Positions 54,613 to 63,012 of a stretch of 64,000 nucleotides of DNA are shown piece by piece (the stretch's first letter is position 1; each line of letters starts with the position of its first letter). The notes beneath the pieces were generated by a model, which worked only from the letters and a program-made list of their open reading frames with translations, had not been told where the DNA came from and searched no databases. The stretch lies in contig JAFGCO010000065.1 of NCBI GenBank assembly GCA_016932575.1, forward strand, positions 84,465-148,464, in the 5' to 3' direction. This DNA comes from a bacterium (GTDB lineage Bacteria; Zhuqueibacterota; QNDG01; JAFGCO01). A program made the position numbers and the translations under genes.

Positions 54613-54656
54613 ATAATAGCCTTAAATACCTGAAATAGCAATCAGGGATCTCCCCA
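54613..54656 (-). promoter_or_regulatory. Shared stress-promoter motif upstream of uspA copy 2
   Basis: Plus-strand TCAGGGATCTCCCCA (54642-54656) has one strong half. On the minus strand it abuts TTGCTA, a 17-nt spacer and TATTAT (54613-54618). Confidence 0.6.
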
Positions 54657-54767
54657 AAAACAAAGGAGAATAGCCTGAGTATCCTGAGATTGATGTCGGG
54701 GCTTGCATGTATATTTTCATTCCAGATAATTAAAACTCATCTGCATCACGAACAGATGGTCAATTAC

Positions 54768-54793
54768 TCCTCCCCCCTCCCCCCCACCTCCCA
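54768..54793. repeat. C-rich homopolymer tract
   Basis: Runs of six and seven C separated by single T/A bases. The minus strand carries four or more G-runs and could form a G-quadruplex. It ends 30 bp before the -35 of the rightward promoter. Confidence 0.7.
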
Positions 54794-54822
54794 CACAATT
54801 TCGGTTAATTTTTGAATCTCCC

Positions 54823-54851
54823 TTGACATTTTCTTGTCATTGACGTATATT
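54823..54851 (+). promoter_or_regulatory. Sigma-70-type promoter for the rightward signalling cluster
   Basis: Consensus TTGACA (54823-54828), 17-nt spacer, TATATT (54846-54851), about 57 bp before the receiver gene. No copy of the leftward 15-mer is next to it. Confidence 0.7.
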
Positions 54852-54908
54852 TTCTTTAACTTTAACAGTATATATCTTCACCTATTTTTAGATAAAGGAA
54901 TATTTTCC

Positions 54909-55292
54909 ATGAAATATGAAGTCATGATTGTCGATGATGAGATCTCAGTCCTGCATACCGTAAAATCCTTACTGGATGAAGCCAACATTCCGACACGCAC
55001 AGCATTAAGCGGTCTCGAATGTCTGCGTGAACTTGAAAAAGGATTTAAGGGTTTGATATTAATGGACATCGTCATGCCTGAAATGAATGGCTATGAAACA
55101 ATTCAGGCGATTTCAGACAAAGGATATAAAAAGGATATTCTAATATGCCTTTTGACCGGACAGCAGACTTTAGAAACACAAATACAAAAATATCAGGATT
55201 ATGTCCTTGACTATATAAAAAAACCCATCGATACAAAAACCCTTGTAAATGCGGTCAAACAATACCTGGCCTACCTGAAACCGAAAAAATAA
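54909..55292 (+). CDS. Single-domain response regulator
   Basis: 127 residues from the ATG at 54909 (AAAGGAAT upstream). MIVDDE, phospho-acceptor Asp in ILMDIVMPEMNG (about 52) and the Lys-Pro in YIKKPID are all present. No output domain. The next gene encodes a CheB-like methylesterase domain, so the two may be a split CheB, or the receiver may serve another output. Confidence 0.9.
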   Translation: MKYEVMIVDDEISVLHTVKSLLDEANIPTRTALSGLECLRELEKGFKGLILMDIVMPEMNGYETIQAISDKGYKKDILICLLTGQQTLETQIQKYQDYVLDYIKKPIDTKTLVNAVKQYLAYLKPKK

Positions 55293-55334
55293 TTCGATGA
55301 TTATTCATTCCAAATCAATGAAGATGGGGATAAC

Positions 55335-55907
55335 ATGCGACCCAATAGCATCGTAATCATTGGTGCCTCAGGAGGTGGCCCCCGGGCACTGAACATGATT
55401 TTCACCGGCCTTCCTTCACTTGCAGGCAGTATTATTGTTGTACAGCAAATGCCCAAATATATCAATGCTTCATTCTGTGAATCTTTAAATCAGTTGACGG
55501 AAATGAATGTCATTGAAGCGGCCGATGAGACACCATTGAATGAAGGCTGTGTATATATTGCCCCCAGTGAGAAACATATTCAAATTACTAAAAACAGGAT
55601 GATTCATCTTTTTAACGGCGATAAAGTGAACTGGGCATGCCCTTCGGTTGATGTGTTAATGAAATCCATCGAATGGGAACCTCCCATGAGAGTGATCGGC
55701 ATCATTCTGTCAGGTCTGGGGCAGGATGGCGCAGAAGGAATAAAGCATTTAAAAAAAATCGGCGGATTTACAATCGCTCAGGATGAATCCAGTGCTGCCA
55801 TTTATGGTATGCCCAAAAGCGCTGTGGAAACCAACCAGATTGACTGGCAATTAACACCTGAACAGATCAGGCTTAGATTAATTCATCTTGTGGGCAGAAG
55901 ACAATAA
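55335..55907 (+). CDS. CheB-like methylesterase domain lacking the catalytic His
   Basis: 190 residues, the length of an isolated CheB catalytic domain. The Ser of GASGGG (Ser12) and the Asp of GLGQDGAEG (Asp131) are kept, but the QHMP motif reads QQMP, putting Gln38 where CheB has its catalytic His. Normal CheB demethylates chemoreceptors; this copy is probably inactive or does something else. No chemotaxis receptor, cheR or cheA is near. It is 42 bp after the receiver gene. Confidence 0.85.
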   Translation: MRPNSIVIIGASGGGPRALNMIFTGLPSLAGSIIVVQQMPKYINASFCESLNQLTEMNVIEAADETPLNEGCVYIAPSEKHIQITKNRMIHLFNGDKVNWACPSVDVLMKSIEWEPPMRVIGIILSGLGQDGAEGIKHLKKIGGFTIAQDESSAAIYGMPKSAVETNQIDWQLTPEQIRLRLIHLVGRRQ

Positions 55908-55920
55908 AAAGGGGAATTAA

Positions 55921-56145
55921 ATGGATTGTGAATGTCTGGCAACATGTCCTTTTTTTAATGATCAGATGGCAGATAAGCCGGCTACATCTGAGTTGTTGAA
56001 AAACCAGTTTTGTAAAGGGAATTTTGAAGCATGCGCTCGTTATATTATTTTTAAATCTGCCGGGCGGGAACATATTCCTGCCAATCTTTTTCCCACACAG
56101 CGTGACCACGTCGATCAAATCCTTAAAGATCTTCAAATTCAATAA
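55921..56145 (+). CDS. Small Cys-rich CPFFN-type protein
   Basis: 74 residues with CECLATCPFFND, QFCKGNFEACARY and IPANLFPTQ. I recognise this as a small family, often found near signalling genes, with a conserved CPFF...C...CARY pattern, but its function is unknown. Five Cys suggest metal or Fe-S binding. AAAAGGGG precedes the ATG, 13 bp after the CheB-like gene. Confidence 0.8.
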   Translation: MDCECLATCPFFNDQMADKPATSELLKNQFCKGNFEACARYIIFKSAGREHIPANLFPTQRDHVDQILKDLQIQ

Positions 56146-56155
56146 AGGAAAATCC

Positions 56156-56638
56156 ATGACCCATCAGCGTCCGACCTGGGATGAATACTTCCTGGAAGTC
56201 GCTAACATTGTCGCCAAACGGGCCACCTGTGACCGGGGCCGCAGCGGATGTGTGATTGTCAAAGATAAGCGTATTCTTGTGACCGGATATGTCGGATCGC
56301 CTTCCGGGCTGCCGCATTGTGATGATGTCGGGCATCAAATGAAAAAGATGATACACGAAGACGGCAGTATCACACAGCATTGCGTAAGGACAGTTCATGC
56401 AGAACAGAACGCAATCACACAGGCCGCAAAATTCGGCATTGCCATTGACAGCGCTACCCTTTACTGCCGCATGACTCCGTGCAGGGTCTGCGCCATGCTG
56501 ATTATCAACAGCGGCATTTCCCGGGTTGTATGCGAACGCAAATATCATGCTGGTGATGAATCTGAAGCCCTGTTTGAGCAGGCAGGTATTGAACTGAAAT
56601 ATCAATATAATGAAATCCAGTCTTATGAAAATCAATAA
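56156..56638 (+). CDS. dCMP deaminase family protein
   Basis: 160 residues from the ATG at 56156. The zinc motifs HAEQNAI and TPCRVCAMLI are those of deoxycytidylate/cytidine deaminases, and RATCDRGRSGCVIV with SPSGLPHC is typical of the dCMP branch. It would convert dCMP to dUMP for dTTP supply. It starts 10 bp after the Cys-rich gene. Specificity for free nucleotide is inferred from family. Confidence 0.9.
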   Translation: MTHQRPTWDEYFLEVANIVAKRATCDRGRSGCVIVKDKRILVTGYVGSPSGLPHCDDVGHQMKKMIHEDGSITQHCVRTVHAEQNAITQAAKFGIAIDSATLYCRMTPCRVCAMLIINSGISRVVCERKYHAGDESEALFEQAGIELKYQYNEIQSYENQ

Positions 56639-56732
56639 CATGACGATTTTAACAACTTTTTACTTGTATGATTCATTGTATCATTTAAACGCTTTCATCT
56701 CATGATATAAAATATTTGAAAGGATAAAGCCA

Positions 56733-56990
56733 TTGGCTGTTAATTTACCGTGCCCCAACTGCAATGAACAAGCGTTACACAGGTCCAGATCAAGGAATAA
56801 AGCAGAAAAATTGATTAAAAAAATATTGCCATATCGCCTTTATCGATGTCATCAATGTCAATGGCGCGGATGGATCAGCAATCGTCGCGTTAAGGGGCAG
56901 TCGGCATTTATTCAGCTCGGTTTTTTTTATATAGGTGTCATGGCATTATCATTTCTCGTGGCTCTGGCCTTATGGACATTATTGCATTAG
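56733..56990 (+). CDS. Zinc-ribbon plus single-membrane-segment protein
   Basis: 85 residues from a TTG start (AAAGGATAAAG upstream). Two CxxC pairs (CPNCNEQAL, CHQCQWRGW) form a zinc ribbon, and a membrane segment (about 62-83) ends the protein. No family name. It is one base from the following gene and clearly in the same operon. Confidence 0.7.
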   Translation: MAVNLPCPNCNEQALHRSRSRNKAEKLIKKILPYRLYRCHQCQWRGWISNRRVKGQSAFIQLGFFYIGVMALSFLVALALWTLLH

Positions 56991-56991
56991 T

Positions 56992-57720
56992 ATGTTAAAC
57001 CCTATCTTCCAGGCAGTAAAAATTCTTCCGGAACTTCGTTGGTCTTTTCCCATGTTCTCACTTTATGTGATACTTGCCGCTTTGATTGCCGGACGGATCA
57101 AAGCGACGTATCACTGGCAGTCGGGCTATACCCGTAAAATATTTCATTTTATGATTTTCACTGCAGCAGCAGTCATTCAACTCATATGGTCGCTGCCGGG
57201 CGTTATACTCTTTGGAGGAATTGTTGCATCTGTTATTTTATGGGCCTGTTTTCGTAAAAGCCAATCGCCTTTTTATCAATCTATTGCAAGGCCTAAAGAT
57301 GCCCCTCATCAAACACTCTTTATTATTATACCATTGATTTCAACTGCTTTGGGAGGGCTGCTTTCTAATCTTTTATTTCATGAATACGCTGTCTTTGGAT
57401 ATCTCGTGGCGGGATGGGGAGATGCGGCTGCCGAACCTGTGGGGATACATTGGGGAAAACATCCATATTCAGTGCCTTCGCTTGCGGGCGTCAAAGTGCT
57501 TCGTTCTCTTGAAGGCTCGCTTGCTCTTTTTATCACTGGTATCATGTCTTGTATTTTATTCATGAGTCTATTCTTTCATCAGAATCCCGAAAACATACTC
57601 TCTGTTGCATTTTTCTGCGCTCTGACCGGTACGCTGGTGGAAGCAGTCAGCTATCATGGTCTGGATAATCTGACTGTACAGTTAGCAGTATCCGGAATGG
57701 CATTTCTCATAATGAATTAA
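56992..57720 (+). CDS. CTP-dependent lipid kinase/cytidylyltransferase-like membrane protein
   Basis: 242 residues from the ATG at 56992. About seven membrane segments with the signature GWGDAAAEPVGIHWGKH and VLRSLEGSLALF, seen in the dolichol/phytol kinase and CdsA-like family (CTP-using lipid enzymes). KIFHF near the N-terminus is the common HK-type motif. The exact lipid is unknown. It starts one base after the zinc-ribbon gene. Confidence 0.8.
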   Translation: MLNPIFQAVKILPELRWSFPMFSLYVILAALIAGRIKATYHWQSGYTRKIFHFMIFTAAAVIQLIWSLPGVILFGGIVASVILWACFRKSQSPFYQSIARPKDAPHQTLFIIIPLISTALGGLLSNLLFHEYAVFGYLVAGWGDAAAEPVGIHWGKHPYSVPSLAGVKVLRSLEGSLALFITGIMSCILFMSLFFHQNPENILSVAFFCALTGTLVEAVSYHGLDNLTVQLAVSGMAFLIMN

Positions 57721-57733
57721 AAAAGGATGACCC

Positions 57734-58669
57734 ATGCGTATTAAAATCATCCCCCTGTATCCAATACTCTTCCTTATCGCCTGTGCTCACCTTAAAGAAG
57801 CCAGGCAATTCTATAACAATCGGGAATATGAAAAAGCAATCTCTTTATGTCGGAAGGCTATTGACAAAGATACAACAGATATTGAGGCAAGATTGTTCAT
57901 GAGCCGGATTTATCTGGCTATGGATTCGACCGATCAATCACTTGATATTTTGTCCCGCTTTCATGCATCAGACAATCTTTCCCGTTTACAAAAGAAACAA
58001 ATGATCCGTCAATATCTCGTTCATTCAAGGAAAACCAGAAATACAGATCGATCAACAGCACTCTTAATTCAGGCTGAACAATTGGACTCCATGCATGTCA
58101 ATCTGCTGGACACCCTGGCAGCACTGTTCTATAATCAGGGGAAATTCGAAGAGGCAAAAATTCGATATAATCGTTTAATCGATATATCCAGGGATCCTTT
58201 GCCATATATGAGCCGTATCAATGCCATTGAAAACAGACAGACCTTTACAATCGATGAATTTGAAAAAGGCATGGAGGCATTAAAAGCTGGCAAAAGGCGC
58301 AAAGCGGAAGAACATTTGAAAAAAGCAGCAGAGACCAATCCTCACTTTGCCGACGCGGTTTATGAATACGGCATGCTGGCAGGGAAACGATTGTATAAAG
58401 AGGGGACTCAAGAAACACTTGACAAAGCGGTCTCTGTGTTGCGACAGGCAGTAAAAATGAAACCGCGGGATATCGAGGTCCATTATCTTTTGGCTAAGGT
58501 ATGCGATCGCAAAGGGCAAGGGACTCTGGAAGAGGCCATTAATCACTATCAGAAGGTCATTCGTCTCGCGTCGGATGGAAAATATGTAAAAAACTGCCAG
58601 AAAAGAATTCGGGTTCTGAAAAAACGAAAAGCATTCTGGGAGAAGGGTCAAAAACAGACCCGTCAGTAA
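57734..58669 (+). CDS. TPR-repeat lipoprotein
   Basis: 311 residues. The signal peptide ends in LIACAH (lipobox, Cys about 17). Several tetratricopeptide helices follow (about 25-120, 130-160, 185-290) with YEKAISLCRKAI, GKFEEAKIRYNRLI and RQAVKMKPRDIEVHYLLAK. It is likely a protein-protein scaffold in the outer or inner membrane. Start has AAAAAGGATG upstream. Confidence 0.85.
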   Translation: MRIKIIPLYPILFLIACAHLKEARQFYNNREYEKAISLCRKAIDKDTTDIEARLFMSRIYLAMDSTDQSLDILSRFHASDNLSRLQKKQMIRQYLVHSRKTRNTDRSTALLIQAEQLDSMHVNLLDTLAALFYNQGKFEEAKIRYNRLIDISRDPLPYMSRINAIENRQTFTIDEFEKGMEALKAGKRRKAEEHLKKAAETNPHFADAVYEYGMLAGKRLYKEGTQETLDKAVSVLRQAVKMKPRDIEVHYLLAKVCDRKGQGTLEEAINHYQKVIRLASDGKYVKNCQKRIRVLKKRKAFWEKGQKQTRQ

Positions 58670-58713
58670 AACTTACATATTCTGCACTTTCATTCTTGAT
58701 ATTCAGAATCGGA

Positions 58714-59313
58714 TTATATCAATAATATACGGCTTGGCTTCAATAACTCTCCGATTTCCGGAGAGGGACCCAGAAAGCGATTTCGAAAATCATCAAAAAA
58801 TCCGAGTGTTTTATCTGAAAGCAGCTCCATCATTTCTTCCATTGCTTCATCACAAATCATATAGGGCATAAATGTAAACAGCATTCGGTTTCCCATACAT
58901 TCACATATGGTCTGGTATTCTGTACACGCCTGAATCGCTTTGTTTTTAATCATACAGCTGCCAATCCAGCCATCGATGTCAAGGCCTTCAGTCTGGATAA
59001 GCTGCTGACGCCTCCCGATTAAATTAACATGATCATTAAGATAGCTCTCAAGATTCTGAACCGATTCATCAGAAAGCGATTTTCGCAGTTCCATATAACA
59101 GTCAATACAAATGGCATATTCAAAAATTGTATCATTGGTTTTTAATTCAGGATAGTATTTATGCACTTTTTCGATCATGTAATGGGTATTATGGTCAAGA
59201 AGATAACGGCTGCAATGGATACAGCGCTCGAATGGCTTACCCGTTGCATCTGAATAAAAGGGTTTTGGAATTGCAATATGCTCAGGAATGAATGTCGATT
59301 GAGGAGAATTCAT
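58714..59313 (-). CDS. Uncharacterised protein with two CxxC motifs
   Basis: 199 residues from the ATG at 59313 (AAAGGATTG upstream). No family recognised. CIHCSRYL and CIDCYMELRKSL suggest a zinc-binding N-terminal half; CECMGNRMLFTFMPYMICDEAMEE as two blocks lies in the C-terminal half. The soluble, Met/Glu-rich body has no membrane segment. It is convergent with the TPR gene and lies 9 bp after the glutaredoxin-like gene. Confidence 0.75.
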   Translation of the reverse strand: MNSPQSTFIPEHIAIPKPFYSDATGKPFERCIHCSRYLLDHNTHYMIEKVHKYYPELKTNDTIFEYAICIDCYMELRKSLSDESVQNLESYLNDHVNLIGRRQQLIQTEGLDIDGWIGSCMIKNKAIQACTEYQTICECMGNRMLFTFMPYMICDEAMEEMMELLSDKTLGFFDDFRNRFLGPSPEIGELLKPSRILLI

Positions 59314-59328
59314 AAACAATCCTTTATT

Positions 59329-59799
59329 CTAATCCAGCCCCAGCAGGAAGCGGACCATTTCTTCATTCCACCCTTTTACTTTTTTTTCACCAACCAAAAT
59401 AAATGGCACACCTTCACCGCCAAGTGCCTGAAATTTTTGATAATATTCTTCCGATTCTTCAATGTGATAATCCTTGTAAGGGATGCGGTTCTGTTTAAAA
59501 AAGTTACGTGCAATTTGACAGGTATTGGATTCCCGGGTTGAATACATAACAATCCGCGGAAATCGACCGGCACTTCTTTGTTTTTCCTGTTCGGCTATCG
59601 CCTCTTCCAATGCTTTTCTCTCTTGCTCAAGCTCTTCAGGAGATGCTGTTTCTTTTTCTTTATAATCTTCCACCTTTGCTTCTTCAGGTGGTGGCGTGCT
59701 CGAATAATGTTTGACTCCATTTTCATCTACCCAGAAATAAATCTGAGCCAATAACAATACCGGGATGAACACGACCAAAGTGGTTTGCCACAAATTCAT
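59329..59799 (-). CDS. DUF4124 plus glutaredoxin-like protein with an S-x-x-C active site
   Basis: 156 residues. A membrane anchor (about 5-20) leads into the DUF4124-type IYFWVDENGVKHYSSTPP, a charged coiled coil and then a glutaredoxin fold (about 82-156). The active site reads SNTC (Ser91-Cys94) where glutaredoxins have CxxC or CxxS, so the N-terminal Cys is lost. The cis-Pro loop GVPFILVGEKKVKGW is normal. The orientation suggests a periplasmic domain. Redox activity in the usual sense is unlikely. Confidence 0.82.
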   Translation of the reverse strand: MNLWQTTLVVFIPVLLLAQIYFWVDENGVKHYSSTPPPEEAKVEDYKEKETASPEELEQERKALEEAIAEQEKQRSAGRFPRIVMYSTRESNTCQIARNFFKQNRIPYKDYHIEESEEYYQKFQALGGEGVPFILVGEKKVKGWNEEMVRFLLGLD

Positions 59800-60020
59800 G
59801 ATCGTTCCCTTCAGTTTAATGATCCGGGCATATGGCTTTATAAAATATATAATCTATATTTTAAAAATGCAAATTTCCTGCCAAAAAATAAGTTTTCTCT
59901 CACATTGAACTGATCATCAGGATAAAATTCACTTTCCTTGGATATTTGCAGGCTTCTTATTACATTGCCAAATATTCATAAGGACAAATTCTGTTTTTAT
60001 GTTAATAAGGCCAGTATTAA

Positions 60021-60221
60021 GGAAAAATCGACCTGATCATTTCACTCTTACTTGTTATTCTGACAGGATGCGGAAAAGATGACAATTCTGTCAATCCGAC
60101 TCGGAATCAAGCGCTCTTCGGTACCTGGGAATTGAATCAAATCACCATCATTACTGCAGATGAAACAGAAGTTCCGGAAAGCGATTTTCTGACTTTTTTT
60201 CAAATGATCCGTTTTCATTGA
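60021..60221 (+). pseudogene. Truncated lipoprotein reading frame without start codon
   Basis: An open frame of 66 codons after a TAA reads a signal peptide with lipobox ILTGCGK, then LFGTWELNQITI, which resembles lipocalin-like lipoproteins. It ends in FQMIRFH and a stop that overlaps the ribosome site of the next gene. No ATG, GTG or TTG fits the N-terminus and the rest of the domain is missing. It looks like a remnant. Confidence 0.5.
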
Positions 60222-60235
60222 GGAGATATGAAATC

Positions 60236-60922
60236 ATGCTGCGAAAGCATTCTCTTGTATCTTTATTGAATTTATCTGTTCTCCTGTTGCTGAATACCCA
60301 TGCTCAATCCCCCGTTCCAAATCCGGATCCTCTTCGCTTTCAGTCTGAAATCAATGCATTTATTTGGTGGGACCAAAAAAACAGCCCTCCTGCAGATGCC
60401 GTTCTCTTTATCGGCAGTTCAAGCATCCGCATGTGGAAAACCCATGAGTCATTTCCAAACCTTCCGGTGATCAACCGCGGATTCGGTGGGGCACATATCT
60501 CGGACATTCTCTACTTCTATAATCAGATTATCCAAAAATACGATGTAAAAATGATTATTTTTTACTGCGGGGACAATGATATTGCCGCCGGCAAATCTGC
60601 AGATCAAGTGTTTAATGACTATCAGGAGTTGATCCGCCTGATATTGCTGGACATGCCCGATGTCAAATTCCTATATCTGTCAATAAAACCTAGTGTAAGC
60701 CGCTGGAATTTCTGGAACAAAATGTCTGAAATGAACCAAATGGTTCAGAACTACAACAGGGCCCGGAGCAGGCTCTATTATCTTGATATGTCCTCTCCTC
60801 TTCTTGATGCCTCGGGTCAGCCTGATCCCTGTTTGCTGCTTGAAGATGGACTTCATTTGAATGAGAAGGGATATAAAGAATGGAACAAATTATTGAATCA
60901 TCATCTTAGCCTGTATCATTGA
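60236..60922 (+). CDS. SGNH/GDSL-family secreted hydrolase
   Basis: 228 residues from the ATG at 60236 (GAGGAG upstream). The signal peptide ends near HAQSP. The blocks FIGSSSIRMW (catalytic Ser), NRGFGGAHISD (Gly), YCGDNDIAAG (Asn) and EDGLHLNEKGY (Asp-x-x-His) give the full SGNH set. Substrate is unknown; esters on lipids or carbohydrates are common. It follows a broken lipoprotein frame. Confidence 0.9.
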   Translation: MLRKHSLVSLLNLSVLLLLNTHAQSPVPNPDPLRFQSEINAFIWWDQKNSPPADAVLFIGSSSIRMWKTHESFPNLPVINRGFGGAHISDILYFYNQIIQKYDVKMIIFYCGDNDIAAGKSADQVFNDYQELIRLILLDMPDVKFLYLSIKPSVSRWNFWNKMSEMNQMVQNYNRARSRLYYLDMSSPLLDASGQPDPCLLLEDGLHLNEKGYKEWNKLLNHHLSLYH

Positions 60923-61195
60923 GATTTATCATGAATTGACCAGACAAGTATCACCCCTGCATTGTATTGAAAGACTCGCGATGCTGATAAGCAAATTTCT
61001 TTTTTTACTTGAATATTCTCACTCAATCAATTATATTCCCGTGTTCAGCATATTATCTTCACTTAAGACCAGAAAAATTGAAAAACATTAATAATTTGAT
61101 GATACCTATTTACTTTGAAAATTCGTATTATTCAATTTTAAGACAATACATTGTATGATTTTTAAACGGGTTAAACAAACCAAAGGATCTTTTCC

Positions 61196-61609
61196 ATGGA
61201 TGCCATTAAAAATTCATCACCCAACAATATTGATCAGATTCGAAACCTGATATTCGGTGAACAGATTCAAGATTACGAACGGCGTTTCCAGGAACTTATA
61301 AAAAAGTTTGAAAATTTAAAAAAATCCCTCCAGATTCAAAAAAATGAATTGGATGAGCAACTCAATAAAATGGAATTCAATTTTAAACAGTCATTGTCTG
61401 ATCAACATAACGATTTACAGAAAGAACTGAAGAAACAAACACAATTTATAAAGCAGGAAATCCTCACGGTCGAAGAGCATCTGTCTAAGCTGACAGAGGA
61501 TAAACTCGATAAAAATCAGATGGCCGATCTGCTGATTAACCTTGCCATGCAGTTAAAAGGCGAATCCATTTTAGATCAAATTGACAGGGATATCACTCCT
61601 CATGAGTAA
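61196..61609 (+). CDS. Coiled-coil protein of the GTPase cluster
   Basis: 137 residues. The N-terminus has QIRNLIFGEQIQDYERRF, then a long Lys/Glu/Gln-rich coiled coil to about residue 105 and a final helix. I recognise this only as a short protein that co-occurs with the next two genes in other bacteria. Its stop overlaps the start of the 306-aa-frame gene by 8 nt, so it is coupled to it. Confidence 0.75.
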   Translation: MDAIKNSSPNNIDQIRNLIFGEQIQDYERRFQELIKKFENLKKSLQIQKNELDEQLNKMEFNFKQSLSDQHNDLQKELKKQTQFIKQEILTVEEHLSKLTEDKLDKNQMADLLINLAMQLKGESILDQIDRDITPHE

Positions 61610-62501
61610 AAACAGAGATCTAATAAACGTAACGAATGATCAGGCATTTGAACAGTTAAAAGCCCTGCTTTTGAGTGATGACTGGAAAAATTTCAGTGAG
61701 ATTCGGGATCAGGTGGAATCACTGGCAAAGGAAGTGCATGATAAAGATCAGCTTATTGAAATGCTAGATCCGATTATTGCTGACCTGCTTGACCGCAAAA
61801 TCCATGAATCCAGATCTGAAATGGCCGAAGCCCTTGCCCCTATCATGGGAGACGCTATTAAACGGCAGATCGAAGATGCCAAAGAAGACATGGTAGATGC
61901 GCTCTATCCGATCATAGGCAGGATGGTCACCAAAGCCATCAATGAAGCAATGAAAAAATTGATCGAAGAGATCAATTCACGCATTCAACAGGCGGCCAAT
62001 ACCCGTTTTATGATATTTGTTAAATCCAAGGTATTCAAGATACAGCCGGCAGAAGTTGTGCTTGCCGATGGTGTTTTATTCTGCCTGGAGGAATTATTCC
62101 TCATTGAAAAAAAATCCGGTTTGCTGATTGGATATCAGAGTCAAAATAACGATCAATCGGAAAAAAATGCACATATTCTTGGCGGCATGCTGACCGCTAT
62201 ACGGCAATTCGTGAATGACGCATTCGCAAAAGATGAAAAAAGCAATTTAATTGAAATTCAGCATGAAGATCACAATATTAGGATTGACACAGCGAGGTAT
62301 ACGGTTCTCGCCGCTGTGTACCGGGGAATTTCACCCCACGATTTTCAAGACAATCTTCACGGGCTGCATCACCGAATCCATAACAGATACTACAGACGGC
62401 TCAGGGATTTTAAGGGAGAAACATCCGAATTCCAGGGTGTCAGTCCGGTCATGAAACGGCTTTTTCAGAAATACAGGCATCATGGCTCAAATAATAAATA
62501 A
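61602..62501 (+). CDS. Uncharacterised GTPase-cluster protein
   Basis: 299 residues from the ATG at 61602. The N-terminal third has repeated amphipathic segments ending in IADLLDRKIHE, IMGDAIKRQIED and IIGRMVTKAINEA, three near-equal helical units. A helical connection leads to a globular part with LADGVLFCLEELFLIEKKSGLLIGY and GGMLTAIRQFVNDAF, which matches a domain I know from the N-termini of certain OmpA-family proteins, where it lacks a defined role. It overlaps the GTPase gene by 20 nt. Confidence 0.7.
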   Translation: MSKNRDLINVTNDQAFEQLKALLLSDDWKNFSEIRDQVESLAKEVHDKDQLIEMLDPIIADLLDRKIHESRSEMAEALAPIMGDAIKRQIEDAKEDMVDALYPIIGRMVTKAINEAMKKLIEEINSRIQQAANTRFMIFVKSKVFKIQPAEVVLADGVLFCLEELFLIEKKSGLLIGYQSQNNDQSEKNAHILGGMLTAIRQFVNDAFAKDEKSNLIEIQHEDHNIRIDTARYTVLAAVYRGISPHDFQDNLHGLHHRIHNRYYRRLRDFKGETSEFQGVSPVMKRLFQKYRHHGSNNK

Positions 62502-63009
62502 AAAAATATGTCTGCTTGGAGAATATGGCGCGGGCAAAACCAGCATGATCCGTCGGTTTGTTTTTGATTTGTTCAGTGATGATTATATCACTACAATCGG
62601 TGTGAAGGTCACTGAAAAAGTGCTGCCTCCAATTGAAAGAGAAAATAAATTGCAGCAATTCCGTTTCATGATCTGGGATATTGCCGGATCTGAAGAGGGT
62701 AAAATCAAGCATGAAAACTATTGGATGGGTGCATCAGGCGCACTGATTGTCACAGATCTTTGCCGGCCGAAGACCTTCTCCTGCACATCATCACTCATCG
62801 AAAAATTTCTGGCCTTGAATAATAATCCCCCGATCGTTATTGTGGGCAATAAAACAGATCTGATACCCTTGACCGAACTCAATTCCCTTGAAACCACTCT
62901 GCAGGAAATGGCTCACACTTATCGATGTCCGGCTCTTCTCACCAGTGCAAAAACAGGACAGCAGGTTGAAGAGAGTTTTATCCGGCTGGCCCAATGTATG
63001 ATGGAATAA
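62482..63009 (+). CDS. Ras-superfamily small GTPase
   Basis: 175 residues with all five G motifs: GEYGAGKT (13-20), Thr of TTIGV (switch I), WDIAG (65-69), NKTD (123-126) and TSAKTG (154-159). The residue after DIAG is Ser70 instead of the catalytic Gln of Rab/Ras, so intrinsic GTP hydrolysis is probably slow and may need a partner. There is no C-terminal prenylation motif. The overall form is Rab-like rather than MglA or elongation-factor-like. It is translationally coupled to the upstream gene. Confidence 0.9.
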   Translation: MAQIINKKICLLGEYGAGKTSMIRRFVFDLFSDDYITTIGVKVTEKVLPPIERENKLQQFRFMIWDIAGSEEGKIKHENYWMGASGALIVTDLCRPKTFSCTSSLIEKFLALNNNPPIVIVGNKTDLIPLTELNSLETTLQEMAHTYRCPALLTSAKTGQQVEESFIRLAQCMME

Positions 63010-63012
63010 TCC

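Larger units (their letters stand above)
54515..54908. other. Divergent intergenic region
   Basis: About 390 bp separating the leftward stress genes from the rightward signalling cluster. It holds the leftward motif promoter (54613-54656), a C-rich tract (54768-54793) and a rightward promoter (54823-54851). Confidence 0.7.
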
